A stretch of 64,000 nucleotides of DNA from Welwitschia mirabilis (Eukaryota > Gnetophyta > Gnetopsida > Welwitschiales): assembly GCA_051453625.1 (NCBI GenBank), contig JBOZIK010000001.1, positions 225,378,146-225,442,145 of the forward strand, read 5' to 3'. Below are positions 11,623 through 24,558 of the stretch, piece by piece; positions within the stretch are counted from its first letter, which is position 1, and each line of letters begins with the position of its first letter. Both the position numbers and the translations under genes were made by a program. The notes beneath the pieces are model-generated. The model made no database searches and was not told the DNA's origin. It saw only the letters and a program-made list of their open reading frames with translations.

Positions 11623-11640
11623 GAAGCTTTTCAAACTATA

Positions 11641-13975
11641 GGTGGTGGCCTTCATCCTTAGTCAATCATGCTAATTAAGTTGATAAAGGAGGGGCCACTT
11701 AATAATCTTCCCGTGTCTCCCATGAATTTACTAAAGAAAGAACTGCATGACTTCCGTCTTAAGAGCCCATTGACGTGTTAATGGCCAAATGAATTATTAA
11801 TTTCAATGATAGTCAGTCTATATGATTGGAATCCACTTAAAGAAGTAGGTTAATATAATAAAGAAGCAGGTTAATATAATAAATATGCAAATTTTAAAAA
11901 CTGTACATGGTATAAGGTTGTATATACTCTATTTATTTTAAGTAATTAATGCTTTTGCAAGAAAAAGGGCATAAAACTTATCCAAGGGGGTTTTGAACTC
12001 TTGACTCCCTAATAAACAACTAGTAAACTTATCCATCTCTACCAAGAAAATACCTAAGAATATTTCTACAGTAGATAATAGAAAGATATTGTTGTGTCTG
12101 TAAGGTTTCATAAATAACAATTGGTGTCTTAAGGTATGTACCACTCATAATAAATTGATAAAGCATATATACACTTTTCAGAAATAGCTGTTTTGCGAAA
12201 AGAGTGAAAATAACTAAGACATTTATAATATTTTCATAAGAGACAAATAATCACACAATATATGCAACTGTAAACAACTCATAAACTTTTTATTATTGTC
12301 AAGGATAAACTTGATTGCAACAACTTACTAACATCATATCAACTAAAATAGATATTACAAATCTCTAGTACACACAAAGTTCTTTAAATATAACTACTAT
12401 GACATATCAATGCAATAACTAAAGTAAAACATGATGATAACACCCAGTCCTCATTACAACCTCTAATGCTTTTCAGCATCCTCGTTTGCAATAGGTTCTA
12501 TAATACATGTATGGTGTGAGAACTATATCCATTACAGTTTCTAGTATGGCCTACAACAAGGAATGGATAGGAAAGGGGTTCCCCAGAGGTACAAGGTAAA
12601 GGGAGCTAAGACATCTAAGGGCCTGAACAAGGACTCAATATTAATTTAACATTATCTTCATTTATTGTTGTTTACAATAAATTTCAATAATCCAATTGCA
12701 TCCTATCAGTGAGGTTATAAATAATATAAACTATGCACATTTCTCCCTTTTCACTCTAGTAGTCTAATCCCAATGCCTTAGACTCTCAAAAGAGAGTATC
12801 ACTCTCTGAAGTCTGTACAAATGGTTACCTTGGCTTAATTTTAGTTCTCATAATTTTTCATATCATAATCAAAGGTCGATGGTTAATACAATACATTCAC
12901 AAGATGCTTTATAATAGGCTAGCAAGGCTCATTCAAGGCTAACATCAACAAGATAAGCTAGGACTCCATAACTTGTATAAGAACCTCAAAAATTTATAAC
13001 ACAAAGAGACTTACATAAGCAAAATTTTTGTGAAACACTCGATGATTCATGCAAGATGCTAAAAGAAATTAAAAAACATACAAATATCACTTACAAGATT
13101 ATTCAGACTATACATAATTATATAAGAATAAGCTAGAACTATGCAAGTAATACAAGAAGGGTCCTTGACCATACATGTCTTATAGCTAAGTCCATAAGTA
13201 CTGCTAATCATTTCCAAGGCTTTAACATGTTCACAATCATAGGGTATGTGTCTATGACTCTAATAGCTAGGGGACTTAAGTATTTATAACTAAAGATTAA
13301 TAATAAAGGTTAAGTGCCTGTAGGTGGTTTAGGTTTCCATAACCAGTCCTTTTCAAACTTGGCTACTAGGTGTAAAAATATGATATAAAAACATTACTAA
13401 ATAAATTTAACTATATCAAATAAATAATATGAGTAAATACTTCAAAACACATATAAACTTCTATTTCATGAACAAGATATAATTAAAAGAAATCTACATC
13501 AAACAATAGGTAATTTTGAAAATAAGTTAAGTAATCCAATTTTAATCTATAGGAATAGAAAAAACATGCACAAGGAATAGTAAATTTTACAATTAAGTCA
13601 ACCTTTCCATTAATTAACTACAAAGTAATAACTATAAGTTAACTTTTCAATAAATTTCTAAAATAGGTAAGCATGCAATTATTTACTTTTACTATTACTA
13701 TTATTATTTTTATTATTTCTAAATAAGTAATAAATAAAATTAGAATTACTAATTATTTTCTAATATTTAATTTCTTATGTATCTAACTTATAAAGTTTTC
13801 TAACTGTAGGAAAAACCTATACGTGATAAATATTCAAACAAGCTACAAAGCATTCCCACAAAGAGGATGCTTTTATTTATTGAGATTAATAGAGCTGTAA
13901 TTTCAAGGAATATCTTCAACATGTAAGGTTAGGTATCTTCTCTCTACACTATCCTGTGGATGACACCTAATATCC
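11641..13975. other. AT-rich region, nothing firmly recognised
   Basis: AT-rich composition returns. A minus-strand 68-residue frame (11938-12144) is open, but I could not match it to a family. A slightly less AT-rich stretch at 12440-12620 has no readable domain. It may be the interior of an element inserted into the coding relic that resumes at 13980. Confidence 0.35.
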
Positions 13976-13979
13976 CATT

Positions 13980-14540
13980 CGAAGGAGTTTTAAGCTCCTT
14001 ATCAATGAGATTGAGGCATTCCATTGCATGACTTATTATAAGATGCACCAACTTGAGGCTTCAGATGTTCCACTTCACTTATTGAAGGTAAATTTTTATT
14101 TTGTTGTTTATTGTTAATGGTAGATATTTTCTTGATCTTATTTATTTCCTTTATCTTTGTAGGTCGAGTTGGAATTTCTTTGATTGAAGAATAAATCCTT
14201 TCAGCATAAGCGAGAATAGACTGAGATGGCACTTAAGACTTTAGGTCAGAAAGATGCACATATCAGTTATTTGGAGTGGGTGTTGAATCACTCCCTTAAG
14301 GGGCTTATTGTCACCAATGAGGACTTATGTGCCTTGTATCATTAATGTCACATTTCTAAGAAGCATTTAGCCAATTCGTTAAAATGTATTGTCACTTTTC
14401 TTAATCATGAATATAACTCATCTATCACTTTGGACTACTTGCTCCATGATGATAAAGAAGGGGAGATTCTCTTAAATCCACTTGATCATTCTCCTACTGG
14501 TTCTTCCTCTCATGCAGTTCTTGAGAGGGATGAGCCTTAA
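13980..14540 (+). pseudogene. Coiled-coil-like coding relic with a possible intron
   Basis: Readable plus-strand coding sequence: EEFKLLINEIEAFHCM at the start, then a gt...ag-like intron (about 14088-14162), then MALKTLGQKDAHISYLEWVL and a tail ending HAVLERDEP before a stop at 14540. Heptad-like spacing suggests a coiled coil. It could be the C-terminal half of the relic that breaks off near 9745. Family unknown. Confidence 0.35.
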
Positions 14541-16990
14541 TCAGTAGATGGTTTCTTGTTTGTTTGTTGCTTTTTTAACTACTTTCTAGTTTCTTGCTAT
14601 ATTCTGATATTATCTTTATTTTCTTTAATATAAGATTATTATTATTTTTTTTAGTAAAAATGGTTCTTCCTTCCTTTTTTTTTAAGAATCGTTGGAAGAT
14701 AGCAATTTATTATCCCTTTACTATGATATCATATGTGAAGATCCAAAAAAATTTTAAAGGAAAATTGTATTACTTAAGATAAAAAAATTAAGACCTTGTA
14801 ATAAATTGAAAGGAAATTTATAATTGATATTGTGATTATTGAGAAAAATAAATATGCTTTATCTTAGATAAAAGAAATCTTACCCATGTTAAACACTAGG
14901 CATTAGAGAGTGGACAGACCAAGTTGTACTTCCTTCAAGGTCTAGTTTTTGAGATCAGTGGGGGCACAAAAAAGTTTATCAAGGACTAATATATAGGTAA
15001 TCCTTATTTACCATGTTTTTAACAATGGTAAATAGTTATCATGTCATTTCATAATAGAGGTAATCCTTCATATCAAATACAATTAGTTTTGCAACGGTTA
15101 TATCCCTTGCACAAAGAAGTTACATTCTTTAACAAACTTAACAATTTACATTATTGATAATGAACATGAGATGTTCTTTTCTTTAAGGGGAAAAAGAGAT
15201 TGTGTCAAGGATAAATATAATGGAATTAAATGATATATATGTTGTTGTTACATTTGGTATAGTTGAATGTAATGTACATATTTCTCCAACATATTCATAG
15301 AAATCGTAAACCTTTCTTTCTATAGGCGTTTTCATGAAAATCATGTTTTCTTATTGTTATTGTTTTTAATGTTTAAAATCTTCCTCAAATTTATAATTTC
15401 ATATTAAATATTTTAAAATTATATGTAATAAACTTAAATATTAACATTAATTTTAATGTATGACAAGGGATCATTATAATATAGGAAGGGGATTATGATA
15501 AATATTTTGATCCATCATTTTGAGGCACATTTTGTCACTTATTTTGGTAAAAGTTAAATGACATAATGGTATTTTATCATTAAAAAGAACATTTCATAAA
15601 ACTAACATATTTAAAACATTCCTTTTTATTTGTTTGTTTGTTTGTTGTGTTTTTTTAAACCTAAAAAAATTTAAACATAATTCTTTTTCCCCTATCACAA
15701 GCCTATTGCATAGTGATATCTTATAATAAGCATGTTTAATAATCTTTTATTCTTAATCTAGATTTATCATATCATGATAAGACATAGGTCTGAGTTTACC
15801 ATGCCATAATAAATGGAAAACATGTGGGATAGGAGAAAGTAGCTTATAAATTAGTAATAAAGAAGCATAGTTTAACAACTTTGCTACAAAGTGATAAGAT
15901 GCAATAAAGATAATTATTAATTAGTAAGAAGATTGAAAATGTGATTTAGTTATCTAGGATTGTTACATGGTGATAAGTTAGATCATTAAATTGAAAATCA
16001 TAGTTGACCTCACTTATCACTTAGTAATACAATATTGAACTATATGCAATAAACATGTAATAATGAGGGAATATTTATCACATTATTTGATAGATGACAA
16101 AGTGTAAAGTAGGAAGTTCCAAGGAAATGATAAGGAGTAGAAGGACAAGATTGATGTCAAATTAATCCTTATTCCAAAGACTTCCTATCCTAATTTGTTT
16201 TGATATCATTATAATTTGTAATTTTTTCATATTTGCCTTTATAATTCCTCTAATAACTCTAATTCTTTTCCATTGGAAAATGGAGTTAGTAGTTGATTTC
16301 ACTTGGAGAATTCATTCCAATGCTAGTTGTAATTCAATTTCCTTTATAATAAAGATTTAGTTCTATTCTACTTCATCTTTAATTTGATTTACTAACATGT
16401 AATCCATTTAAGAATTGCTTATTAAAGGGTTGTTAGAATATGTTTGAATTATATTACTTTCTTAGTTGTTTTTATTTTCTTTCTTAATTTATTTTTTAAA
16501 ATAAAAGAGTGAGTTGTAAAGTGTACAATTTGATTTTAATATATTATAATTATTTATTTATAATTTGTATTAGCTTTTTATGCATATAACTAGTGTAATA
16601 AATGATGTAATCCCTAGTGTAAATTGTATTTTATAATTTATTATATGACATTTAATTCATTTAAGACTTCATTAGAAAAATCATTTGCAAGATTTTATAT
16701 TTTTTACTTTAATATCTTACTAATATATTGATTAACTATTAGCATTATAGAGTTGATTTTACTTGCCTTTCTTTTTAATTGCATGCAAATGTTGAATTTA
16801 ATTGCATTTGTTTTTGCTTTCCTTCTTCATAATAACCCTTATTTCAATTTACTTAATTTATTTTTTCATTTGTTAAGAAGAGTAATTAGTTACATGTAAT
16901 TAACTCAATCTTAATTTTTGTTTTTTAAATTCACTTCTAAAGCTTTCATAGAATATGATGGATTAATTATTAATTAGATTATCTAGATTC
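14541..16990. other. AT-rich region, nothing recognised
   Basis: Very AT-rich. I found no domain, tandem array or RNA gene. Upstream parts of the integrase relic at 16990-17440 may lie here but are too decayed to read. Confidence 0.4.
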
Positions 16991-17440
16991 TCATCTTATC
17001 AGTCATCATATCAAATTGTATTTAGAAAATATTTTTATATTTTCTTGAAAGTTAGACATAAAACTTTCTAGACCATAAAAAAACTAAACCAAACCTAAAT
17101 AAATCTTTATAATTTAGGAATGATGGCCTATATGAATTTGAATAAATTACAAATGAAGCTTATGAAAATTAAAAAAATTCAAAAACAAGAATGAAAGCCA
17201 TTATGACAATTACACCTTTAGAAACTTCTTTGAGACTCATTTTAAGTTATGATTTAAGAATTCATAAACTTCCTAAAAAACTTGCATCTAAGTGAACTAA
17301 AACTTTTCAAGTTTTAGAAGTACTTATTCATGTTGTTATTAAGTTCATAAGCCTTAAGGAAAACTGTTCTTTTAAAATTAATAGTTGAAGATGTAAATAT
17401 TTTCCTACATATGTATTTATAAATCATGGATTTTATCCTA
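16990..17440 (+). pseudogene. Athila/Tat-type integrase C-terminal relic
   Basis: Readable in order: SYQIVFRK (usual SPYQIVFGK), KTF-TIKKLN (usual KAFWAIKKLN), NDGLYEFE-ITNEAYEN (usual RLYELEEIRNEAYEN), KLPKKLASK, then TFQVLEV (usual GPFQVLEVFPHG) and a SFKIN stretch (usual FKVNG). These are the conserved landmarks of the C-terminal integrase of Athila/Tat Ty3/gypsy elements. Several stops. No matching LTR in the right orientation is next to it; the nearest LTR (A2) is on the other strand. Confidence 0.65.
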
Positions 17441-17899
17441 TTCCATTAACCTACAGTTTTAATCAATTTAAAAAAATTAAAATTAATCTTACTTCAGAAA
17501 TGAACTTTTGCCAATGTTAAGTTCTATGATTTACTTTTTGCTAAAAGCTTTATGATACCTACATGAATAACTTCATTCATCATGTAAGATTTTAATATTT
17601 TAGGCACATCCATTACTTATTTTATTGAGAATTGATTAGATGAAAAGATTTTTAAGAAAACTACTTAGCTTTTATTATGTATATCATACATAATGATCTA
17701 TATAGACTTGGATGTAATTATGATCTCAAATAACCTAGAATAATAACTATGGATATAAGATTTTATGCTTTAAAAACATAGCTAAAGACCTATATTTGAT
17801 ATATAAAAAGAAAAAGACAAAGGTATGTTCATATGAAAAAAATACACACTATACATGTACATAATCTAGATGATATTCACACATAGCATGTGGAATATA

Positions 17900-17960
17900 C
17901 ACATTATATATACACACACACATGCACATAACACACCCACACCACACACACACATCCCAA
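17900..17960. repeat. Interrupted CA-rich microsatellite
   Basis: Runs of cacaca and cacccaca precede a 'tatatata' tract and the 634-N gap. Simple repeats like this often break draft assemblies. Confidence 0.6.
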
Positions 17961-17994
17961 ATACCTCCATTCATCTCTCCTTTATATATATATA

Positions 17995-18628
17995 NNNNNN
18001 NNNNNNNNNNNNNNNNNNNNNNNNNNNNNNNNNNNNNNNNNNNNNNNNNNNNNNNNNNNNNNNNNNNNNNNNNNNNNNNNNNNNNNNNNNNNNNNNNNNN
18101 NNNNNNNNNNNNNNNNNNNNNNNNNNNNNNNNNNNNNNNNNNNNNNNNNNNNNNNNNNNNNNNNNNNNNNNNNNNNNNNNNNNNNNNNNNNNNNNNNNNN
18201 NNNNNNNNNNNNNNNNNNNNNNNNNNNNNNNNNNNNNNNNNNNNNNNNNNNNNNNNNNNNNNNNNNNNNNNNNNNNNNNNNNNNNNNNNNNNNNNNNNNN
18301 NNNNNNNNNNNNNNNNNNNNNNNNNNNNNNNNNNNNNNNNNNNNNNNNNNNNNNNNNNNNNNNNNNNNNNNNNNNNNNNNNNNNNNNNNNNNNNNNNNNN
18401 NNNNNNNNNNNNNNNNNNNNNNNNNNNNNNNNNNNNNNNNNNNNNNNNNNNNNNNNNNNNNNNNNNNNNNNNNNNNNNNNNNNNNNNNNNNNNNNNNNNN
18501 NNNNNNNNNNNNNNNNNNNNNNNNNNNNNNNNNNNNNNNNNNNNNNNNNNNNNNNNNNNNNNNNNNNNNNNNNNNNNNNNNNNNNNNNNNNNNNNNNNNN
18601 NNNNNNNNNNNNNNNNNNNNNNNNNNNN
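17995..18628. other. Assembly gap (634 N)
   Basis: Unknown sequence. Flanks are a TA repeat on the left and 'gggtggaagagg' on the right, with no duplication across the gap. Long frames across it are artefacts. Confidence 1.
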
Positions 18629-18723
18629 GGGTGGAAGAGGGAGGTGGCAAAACAATATATTCCTATGGGAAAAATAAAAAATTATATTTAATTAAGATCT
18701 TCATAGTATGAATTTCTATCATG

Positions 18724-18777
18724 AAAATTATTATTTTTATAGTATAGTTGAAAATTATTATTTTTCTAGTATAGTTG
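18724..18777. repeat. 27-bp tandem duplication at the LTR A2 edge
   Basis: Two adjacent 27-bp copies of 'aaaattattatttttatagt...' differ at one base. They lie at the 3' end of the minus-strand A2 LTR. Confidence 0.6.
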
Positions 18778-19495
18778 AACTGATATGAACTAGGTGAACA
18801 CCTAGTATCATTATTTCACAGGGATAATTATGGTGACTTAACAAGAATTACATAAATCTTATTATCTTACAATCATAATTTAGAGAAAGAAAAAACTAGA
18901 GAGTTAAGAATTGAGATGAAACTTTGATCAAAGAGGTAGGAAAATGAACAAGCTCCAAGGTTTAGCCCAATTTGTCCATAAAAAATTCTTCACTCTAATG
19001 ATATCTTACACTTTTCTAAAACATACTTTAAACTATCAAGTTGTGATGGATCAGCTGATGGTGACATAATTTCATTCACCATATTAGTATTAGTAATTTC
19101 AATTAGCACTTGGTTCATCATAGCCCTTAAATAAGCATTGAAATTAATGACTTAGAGTACTCAAAATTCATCAAATAAAGTGGCTAATTTAAACTAACTT
19201 AAGGGACTTACTTAATTAATAATATAACTTGATAATATAGTTTTCACTTAAGAATTACAAGTACAAAGCTATTTTCAACTTGAAATTAAAAGCAAAAAAC
19301 TACTTTATATTAAATAAGAAAAGGTACATTACATCAAATGAAGAAGAAGGCTAGTAGGATTCCTCAAGCTAGTCTTGAAACAACCTCCCACCTAAAGAAG
19401 GAAGGCCATGTAGACTATGACACTCCAATGGTTTCTAATATGCTTTGCCAACCAAAGGATATTAATAAATGAGGTCTTAAGAACATTTTATAAGC

Positions 19496-19502
19496 AAGGA
19501 TA
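19496..19502 (-). promoter_or_regulatory. LTR TATA box (A2)
   Basis: Minus strand TATAAAA at the position homologous to the boxes of the other A-family LTRs. Confidence 0.45.
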
Positions 19503-19966
19503 GGATCAAGGTGATTGAGAGACTTTTGCTTATAGTGTTAGATGAGGTGACTAGACTCTGTCCTATAGTGCTACATAGAATATTCATTATTTAGCCTTAA
19601 GTATATTAGATTTTATTCTATAGCATTAGGTAGAATTTTCTCATTTCACATTTGGTGAATATTGTCTTATAGCATTTGGTGGAGGATGTCATGTAGTGTT
19701 ATATGGAATATTCATCATGATGAGTCTCAAATATGATCTTTGAAGCAATATTCCTCTACAAATTACTGCTATCACCACATGTCTTTAGTATAGGCCTCTG
19801 CTACATGTCTTCCAATGAAATACTACATGTCACCACTCCATGTTTCCATTACCACTATTATTTTGCATGAAATTGTGTTCATCTTCTATCATGTCTTCTA
19901 AAACATGGATAAAGTTCTACAATTATTATGGAGAAAATCATAAAATTAATTTTTATTTTATAAATA

Positions 19967-20028
19967 NNNNNNNNNNNNNNNNNNNNNNNNNNNNNNNNNN
20001 NNNNNNNNNNNNNNNNNNNNNNNNNNNN
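19967..20028. other. Assembly gap (62 N) inside LTR A2
   Basis: Flanking sequence is continuous with the homologous A1 LTR, so little is likely missing. Confidence 1.
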
Positions 20029-20069
20029 CTCAAACACTTGATATAAATGTCATTTTTTACATGTTAACA

Positions 20070-23000
20070 GAAAGAGATTATTTAGTTGTAGAATACCTTC
20101 ATTTTCATGAAGCTATACACATTGTCTAGATTATGGAAAATATACATTAACATATTTCTATTAGACATTATTTGTGAAAATGGGGTAACTAGTGCAAGGG
20201 CATACTGGTTATACTAGTTTTGAAAAATTAGAATATGTGTAATCATCATCTATCATGGGAGATGATTAAAGGGTATATGAAAATACAAATATCAACATCT
20301 TCATGAGTATAATTTGGATCATAATGGACATCATTTATATTATCACATTCATGGTTTCTTATAATGCATATTTGATGACCTATTTCACTGATAAAGAAGT
20401 AGGAATATTTAAATTTGGTATGTGAATAATAAGATTGAATGTGAGTTTGGAATAACCTTTTTTTTTTTTTTTGAAAAAAAACTTACTTTCATGGTTTTAA
20501 TATACCTTTAAGGTAAAATAATTGAATAAGGGAAGTAAACTATAGTGGATGTATACTAAGAAGTAGATTAAAATTAAGCATAATAATGTTTAAAGTATTA
20601 GTTAAAATAAATTACTAAAATGTAGAGTTGTTTTAGGCTCATTTGTTTAGTTAAATTACCATCTTATTTTCTTCACTTTATTTTTTAGTAGAATAAAACA
20701 TCTTTCTTAGGGAATAAATGTAGTTTACAGCTAGAGTTAATTAGTAATATTATGAGTTATGTACTTTAATAATATAGATTGGATACATAAAATTATTTAT
20801 GAGATATCATTAATTGTTTTGTTTAATCTTCAATTTACATGGATAGTTAATGGTTAATCAATTAAATAAGCTTAAATCTTTAGTTTAGAAAAATCTAAAA
20901 ACCAAACCATTACCTCATTTTCCACTCATTTTACTAAGTTTCAACTTTTCATTTTCGAATTAAATTCCCAAAATAGAGAAAATTCTTATTTAAAAAACAT
21001 ATCAAAAAAATACAAAACTAAATTTTTTACTTGATCCATATCCTTATGAATCTTAATTATCCATTTTAAAATTTTAATCAAGGAATAATATTTACCTTAT
21101 CATATATTAAATTCAGGCCTTAACACTCACTGTGAATTTTCACTATCTATTTTATAGCTACTCTCTTATTAAGCCATATCAAATACTTTTACTAGTTCCA
21201 TCATAAATACACCAATACCAACCTTCTTTTACACTAATCACTCTAATCCAAATCCACCATATTAGGTAGATTTGAAGAATTCATTATGAAGAAGAAATTT
21301 AAATAGTTTCTATAATAGTATATCAATATATATGTAGATAGGATGGGTGTAACAGGATGGAGATACTTAATGCAATAAACTAAAAATACCTACTTCCCAA
21401 GGGAGGTAAATGTGTTTTATGCCAATATGCTCCTTTTGATATGAGTGAACAAGAAGAAAATTTATACAAGGATTAAGATTCATGAATTATTTTAATCAAA
21501 TTTAGAGGTATCAATATTTTCATTACATCTACTTTGATTTCAATATTTTTAGATTTTCTAAATTTATATTTTTATGTATTTACATTAGATAAATATTGGA
21601 CATCAGTATGTCAGGAGCTTGATGTATGATATGCTCCTAATAGAAAAGATGTACTTTCTTGTGAATAATGAAAAATTAATTATCCTTGTTTAGGTTTATC
21701 ATTAGACATGTCTACCCTTCATCCTATTTTTCTAATGCTTATTATTATTAATTAGGCCTCATTTCTATCATTCAAAATGGAAGGAAACTTAATACATGTA
21801 AGTCTATTTTTTATGTAATTGAAAAAATAAAGGGAAACATAATTTTTTTTTCATTCGTATAATTACAAGTAATCTACTTTTATTGATTAATCATAATAAA
21901 CCTATTCATGTTGAGGGATAAAATGGAAAAGCAATAGATTACATTGTTGATAACAAAATTACAAGATTAAGGAGGCATGAGTGTCAAGATTGTCTCTTAA
22001 GAGTACAAGTGGGAACTTTCATAAATCAAGAAGAATAAGAGTAGAAAAGTCCACCACCACCTCCACCTCTAGAATGAATAGGAACTCCAAATTCTATCTC
22101 CTTCTAAGAGGGAATAAAGTTCATTGAGACAATAATTACAAAACAAATGAATTAGATCCAATGATGTTAGAGGATGATGAGGAGAAATCATAAGAATGTA
22201 ATTCATAGATTTGATGAGCTCTAAAGGAGCCTTATCTTTAGGAAGCATAGAAGCTCTTACTTTGTATAACATATACTTTCTCTTCTTATCTTTTTTTTTC
22301 CTATCTATATTCTTATTTTCTACTTTATATATCTACTATTTTCATGTAAAGTAATTGAGATAATTGTGTGACTTTATTTATTTACTATGTAACTTTGTAT
22401 GCTATTTTCTAACTTAATTTAAATGTTAGGAGAACTATCTAGATTAATGGACGTGGTAAAAAGAAGAATAATTTTTATGAAATTCTTGTAAAACTCAATT
22501 AGATTGTGCATGAAATCATACATCTGTAATGCTTAGAAATTTTTGAAAATTGAAACATTGCCAAGGGAAGAAAACTTTTAAGGCCTAAATTCTTCCCTGG
22601 CTTTACAGTTTCATGATTCTAATGGAATTTTCTAATATATGAAGTGTATATGATTGCTACTTAATAATTTCAAGATCATTAGTTTACATAATTTAAAGTA
22701 TGAATATAGTACATGAAAAATTTTGAATTATTAAAATAGCCTTTATAACACGTCATTACTTAAAATTTGCTAAGGGACAAGCACATGCCTAGTTGTGGAG
22801 TGTATTTATACTTAAATTTTTAGATATCTAACTATAAAACATTAGTAAATTAATATATTTTTAAAGTTATAGAATCTATAGTTAAATTATTGTTAACTAT
22901 GTTTTATTCATTAATTTTTTAAATAGGATTAAGAAGAACTAACTTGTAATATTTTATTTATTGGGTATCCTGAACTACTTAAACTTTGTTAAAGCTACTT

Positions 23001-23256
23001 TAGTAAAAAGGACAAATGCCACTATTAAAAATACTAGCATTACCAGAGTTTTTAGGCCAAATAGATGCTATGAAATATACAAGAGAAAATAAAGGATAAG
23101 TTAACTAAATAACCTTTTAACCTCATTCTAAACTAGTTTAGAAATATTAAGAACTACATATCCATTTTATCTTATGCAAGAAGATCTATCGCTATCCTTC
23201 TATTAATAATAAAAACATACTAATAAACATATATACTCTTAAAATACATACATACA

Positions 23257-23288
<32 letters not shown>

Positions 23289-24049
23289 CTAGGGACTACT
23301 TTAATGATTAAGAGTTATCCATATATCCATTAATATTTCTTCATCATTGGATATCATCTAGCTTAAATTTCACTATTATTAGAACTCTACTATTCATCAA
23401 TCTATTAAAACTCTAGCATTTTAGATTTATAATTCCTATGACAATGATGAAGATTTGTCTCATCATGAGGTTATAAACATCTTTTTCCACTCTCTGGGTT
23501 TGAACAAATGATTGATTCATGAGCCAACTGACTTACAAGGATCTAGTACTTAAACTATGTTCATTTGGTATCCCCTATATTATTTGTGTTAGTGATGAAT
23601 ACATTTGGATTTATTATTGGATTTCATTTATTTTTTCATCAGTAAGTCAATTAAAATTACTTATTATGTGATGATTCATTTTGAATGTTCTTTTTCATTT
23701 ATTTCTTAGATCTATTTCTTCAACACTTTGCTAGGGTGTACATAATTTATACATTGGTTTATAATATCTTTTGTTCTATCTTATTGTTTTCTACATTACA
23801 TATAATATGAAATATTTTTAATATTTGTGATTTTATTATATTTAGAATTTTTAGTAAATAATTCATTGCTTATTTATAAATCTAAGTTGTACTTAGTATG
23901 ATATCTTTTACTTGGCTAGGATTTAGTTAACATATTTTCCTTATAAATAGTCACTTATGACTCTGAAGAGGACATATTTAACTTCTTAAACTGACTGCTC
24001 CTAAAAAAATTTTTAAGTACACTTTTAGTCAACTCTATAATTTTTAGGA
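20070..24049. other. AT-rich region, no gene recognised
   Basis: No domain, LTR or RNA gene seen. An open minus-strand frame of 67 codons (22069-22272) has no recognised family. A poly-T run (about 20457-20472) and a tetranucleotide microsatellite are the only simple features. Confidence 0.45.
23246..23286. repeat. (ATAC)n microsatellite
   Basis: About ten uninterrupted tetranucleotide units of 'cata/acat' type. Confidence 0.95.
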
Positions 24050-24544
24050 TGCCAAAAACTACTAAAGTGAAATTCCATTAAAATATATTATTATTATGAA
24101 TTTTCTTAAATTATGAAATAGATAGTTAAAGACTTGTCAAAAATGTAATAAAAATTTAATGGGTGTGACTCTTGCAAATGGGTCACTTTAATTATTTATG
24201 TTATTTTGTCAATATTAAATGGATTTCTTGGAAAAGCATAGGGTAGGCATGAGAGGTGTATAGGTATGTTGAAATCTTAACACGCTAGTCCATCCCCCTG
24301 TAGTCACACAAACTAGAACTTAAAGGTAGCATATTAAAATCCCACATTTGACATAACAAAATTTGTGTATGAGTTAATTTTAATTAATAAAGACAAATTT
24401 ATTTCTTTGAATGTTTTCAATCATGCTTTTCATTTATTTACTAGACAATTTCACTATTTATGATAACTTTCAAGGATGTTTCCATTTTGCAATTCTGTCA
24501 CTTTGACCTTATTTTTTAAATAAATTAAAAATGGGAATATGACA
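24050..24544 (+). repeat. 5' LTR of Ty3/gypsy element B
   Basis: Homologous in the same orientation to 60384-60895. Shared strings include 'ttattatgaattt', 'gggtaggcatg', 'gagttaattttaattaataaag' (with changes) and 'gatgtttccattttgcaattc' (with changes). It starts TGCCAAAAA and ends ACA. A primer site follows at once, so this is the 5' LTR. The element body lies more than 30 kb away because element C sits inside B. Confidence 0.8.
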
Positions 24545-24546
24545 AT

Positions 24547-24558
24547 TGATATTAGAGA
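24547..24558 (+). other. Primer-binding site of element B (initiator tRNA-Met type)
   Basis: TGATATTAGAGA against the plant consensus TGGTATCAGAGC: 9 of 12 match, two of the changes being G-to-A and C-to-T. It lies two bases after the LTR end. The homologous place after the LTR at 60895 lacks it. Confidence 0.6.

Larger units (their letters stand above)
10480..11640. other. GC- and CpG-rich island in CpG-poor DNA
   Basis: Local GC reaches about 57% (11461-11520), whereas the surroundings are clearly far more AT-rich. CpG sites are dense: eight between about 10640 and 10726, while long flanking stretches have almost none. It contains open frames at 10547-10726, 11184-11405 and 11425-11622 (plus) and 10670-11050 (minus), and a GA-rich run (11270-11310). 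It may be a young insertion, a captured gene fragment, or the unmethylated promoter and first exons of a gene. I cannot name a product. Confidence 0.6.
18764..20069 (-). repeat. LTR A2 (family A), solo or truncated element
   Basis: Homologous to the A1 LTR over its whole length. Both share the 'acaagctccaagg' block, the strings 'ttaaactatcaagt' and 'atgtcttccaatg', and a TATA box at 19496-19502 (minus). No primer site follows its 3' end at 18764, so it is a solo LTR or the 3' LTR of an element whose rest is lost. A 62-N gap lies near its 5' end. Confidence 0.7.

Noticed and set aside
11938-12144. Minus-strand 68-residue frame as a copia integrase piece
   Set aside because: A loose resemblance to the copia integrase region could not be supported by any conserved motif.
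17849-18691. Long open frames of 220-270 codons
   Set aside because: They run through the 634-N gap. The real sequence at each end is a CA/TA simple repeat and unrelated flank.
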